Shown here one piece after another: positions 5,462-6,285 of a DNA stretch of 6,285 bases. The notes beneath the pieces are model-generated. The model made no database searches, had not been told where the DNA came from, and was given only the letters and a program-made list of their open reading frames with translations. How positions within the stretch are numbered: the first letter of the stretch is position 1; every line of letters begins with the position of its first letter. Location of the stretch: positions 1 through 6,285 of the forward strand of contig JAHEKB010000149.1 of NCBI GenBank assembly GCA_024638525.1, in the 5' to 3' direction. Position numbers and translations under genes: made by a program. The DNA is from Bacteroidota bacterium. Its GTDB lineage: Bacteria; Bacteroidota; Bacteroidia; NS11-12g; UBA9320.

Positions 5462-6285
5462 GCAAGTTAAAAAACATAGAAGAATTGGATGAGCTCTTTA
5501 AAGAGGGTTTAGAGCAATTGGAAGTTCCCGCACCTCCTGAGGTATGGGCATCTGTGAGTGGTGCTTCTTCAGGTCAAGCGGTATCTGCATTAAGCAAACT
5601 GAGTTCCTACTTCAGTTCCATCACCAATATTGTTAAGGTGGCACTTTTTGTCGGTGGAATATCTACAGCAGGAATACTACTTTATAATGCAAATAATGGC
5701 AGTGAGCAATCAGGCACAGAGAACACTCAGACTTCTGGGTTGGTCGATAATGAAAGTCTAGATGCGAGCGAACAGCTGAATGCTGAGCTGGAAGATTTTA
5801 ACGATGAGGCAAATATTGAGGAGCCTCAAACTGAAGAAATAAGGGATAATCAAAACACAGATAATGATCTTTCTGGTCAAGCTGAACCTATCACGAGGTC
5901 AGAAGGTGAAGATGAACTCCTAGTGAAAGCTGACAATGATCCGGTGAGCAACGAACCAAACCCTCGCAGTGCGGTTAGCATACACAGTATGTCCAATCAG
6001 TGTTGTAAAGGGGAGACCAGAACTTTTAATAGCGGCACAACAGAAGGAAACTGGTATGTCAATGGCGTACTTGTAAAAAGTAACTCAGTGGTCATGAGCC
6101 ATCGATTTACCAAAGGCGGAAGCAATACGGTCAGTTTCCGTTCAGCTTCTGGGGTTTCCGAATTTGGCATGCAAGTCAAAGATGTCGATTTGAATATCGT
6201 TGTTAAAGATCTAGAGAATGGTCAGTATAACTTATCACTAGACAATGATACCAAGGTTGTTCGCTGGCTAATAAATGGTGTAGAA
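5458..6285 (+). CDS. Single-pass membrane protein with Ig/PKD-like exterior domains, candidate anti-sigma partner (3' truncated by window)
   Basis: This frame is open from GTG at 5458 to the window edge (276 codons, no stop), so the protein is incomplete. The GTG shares bases with the sigma TGA (GTGA overlap); the next in-frame ATG is residue 178, so GTG is favoured. An N-terminal segment of about 55 residues holds LFKEGLEQLEVPAPPEVW (13-30). This resembles the short D-x-LF-x4-L-x2-E-x2-PP-x-x-W motif that, from memory, begins many Bacteroidota membrane proteins encoded after ECF sigma genes. One membrane segment spans about 57-76 (VALFVGGISTAGILLY), followed by an acidic linker: residues 81-160 contain 24 Asp/Glu and 3 Arg/Lys. 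From about 171 there are beta-rich Ig/PKD-like units, with WYVNG (199-203) and a second start WLING (270-274). There is no zinc-binding anti-sigma HxxxCxxC motif. An anti-sigma role is inference from gene order and topology; it could instead be a co-regulated surface protein. Confidence 0.85.
   Translation, partial: MSKLKNIEELDELFKEGLEQLEVPAPPEVWASVSGASSGQAVSALSKLSSYFSSITNIVKVALFVGGISTAGILLYNANNGSEQSGTENTQTSGLVDNESLDASEQLNAELEDFNDEANIEEPQTEEIRDNQNTDNDLSGQAEPITRSEGEDELLVKADNDPVSNEPNPRSAVSIHSMSNQCCKGETRTFNSGTTEGNWYVNGVLVKSNSVVMSHRFTKGGSNTVSFRSASGVSEFGMQVKDVDLNIVVKDLENGQYNLSLDNDTKVVRWLINGVE

Noticed and set aside
5997..6179. 60-codon minus-strand open frame at the right end
   Set aside because: It is antisense to the membrane protein, whose plus frame is open for 276 codons with clear topology and start overlap.
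1..6285. CRISPR arrays, tRNA or rRNA genes, insertion-sequence ends, integrases or riboswitches
   Set aside because: None were seen on reading both strands: no spaced direct repeats, no tRNA-like cloverleaf, no transposase motif. Nearly all bases are assigned to intact genes.

Overview
The window looks like a piece of chromosome from a member of the Bacteroidota, most likely a marine or environmental Flavobacteriia-type organism. Three things support this: a large secreted protein with a PKD domain and the gliding-motility-associated (type IX secretion, type B) C-terminal sorting domain; a dihydroorotase with the Bacteroidota-style DDQVHFREPG active-site signature; and AT-leaning, Shine-Dalgarno-poor start regions. 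The genus-level assignment is inference. The window is almost fully coding. No stretch over 300 bases lacks a gene, and the largest gap is 52 bases (4864-4915).

Layout: (1) bases 1-63 are the last 20 codons of an upstream gene with an outer-membrane beta-barrel-like end. (2) 70-2610 (+) is an 846-residue surface protein: signal peptide, N-terminal THIVGGE-type domain, PKD domain, five Ig-like repeats and a sorting domain. (3) 2582-3043 (-) is a Nudix hydrolase gene. It overlaps the surface-protein gene tail to tail by 29 bp and lies head to head with the next gene, only 2 bp separating the start codons. (4) 3046-4380 (+) is a class I-type dihydroorotase (pyrimidine synthesis). (5) 4405-4863 (+) is a small protein, tentatively YbjN/secretion-chaperone-like, probably co-transcribed with it. 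(6) 4916-5461 (+) is an ECF sigma factor preceded by an ECF-type promoter (GGCAACC, 16-base spacer, CGTCTA), which suggests autoregulation. (7) 5458 to the right edge (+) is a GTG-started gene overlapping the sigma stop codon by 4 bases. It encodes a single-pass membrane protein with a short cytoplasmic N-terminus, an acidic linker and Ig/PKD-like exterior domains; I read it as the cognate anti-sigma or signalling partner. It is cut off by the window.

How the genes fit together: the left half is cell-surface material (barrel protein, sorted adhesin-like protein), the middle is nucleotide metabolism (Nudix, dihydroorotase), and the right end is a sigma/membrane-partner signalling pair. The most interesting system is that pair. 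A sigma factor apparently driving its own promoter is coupled to a partner that puts adhesin-type domains outside the inner membrane. Other points worth attention are the exact 69-residue cysteine register of the adhesin repeats, the Nudix gene that has no intergenic DNA of its own, and the uncertain start of the adhesin gene.
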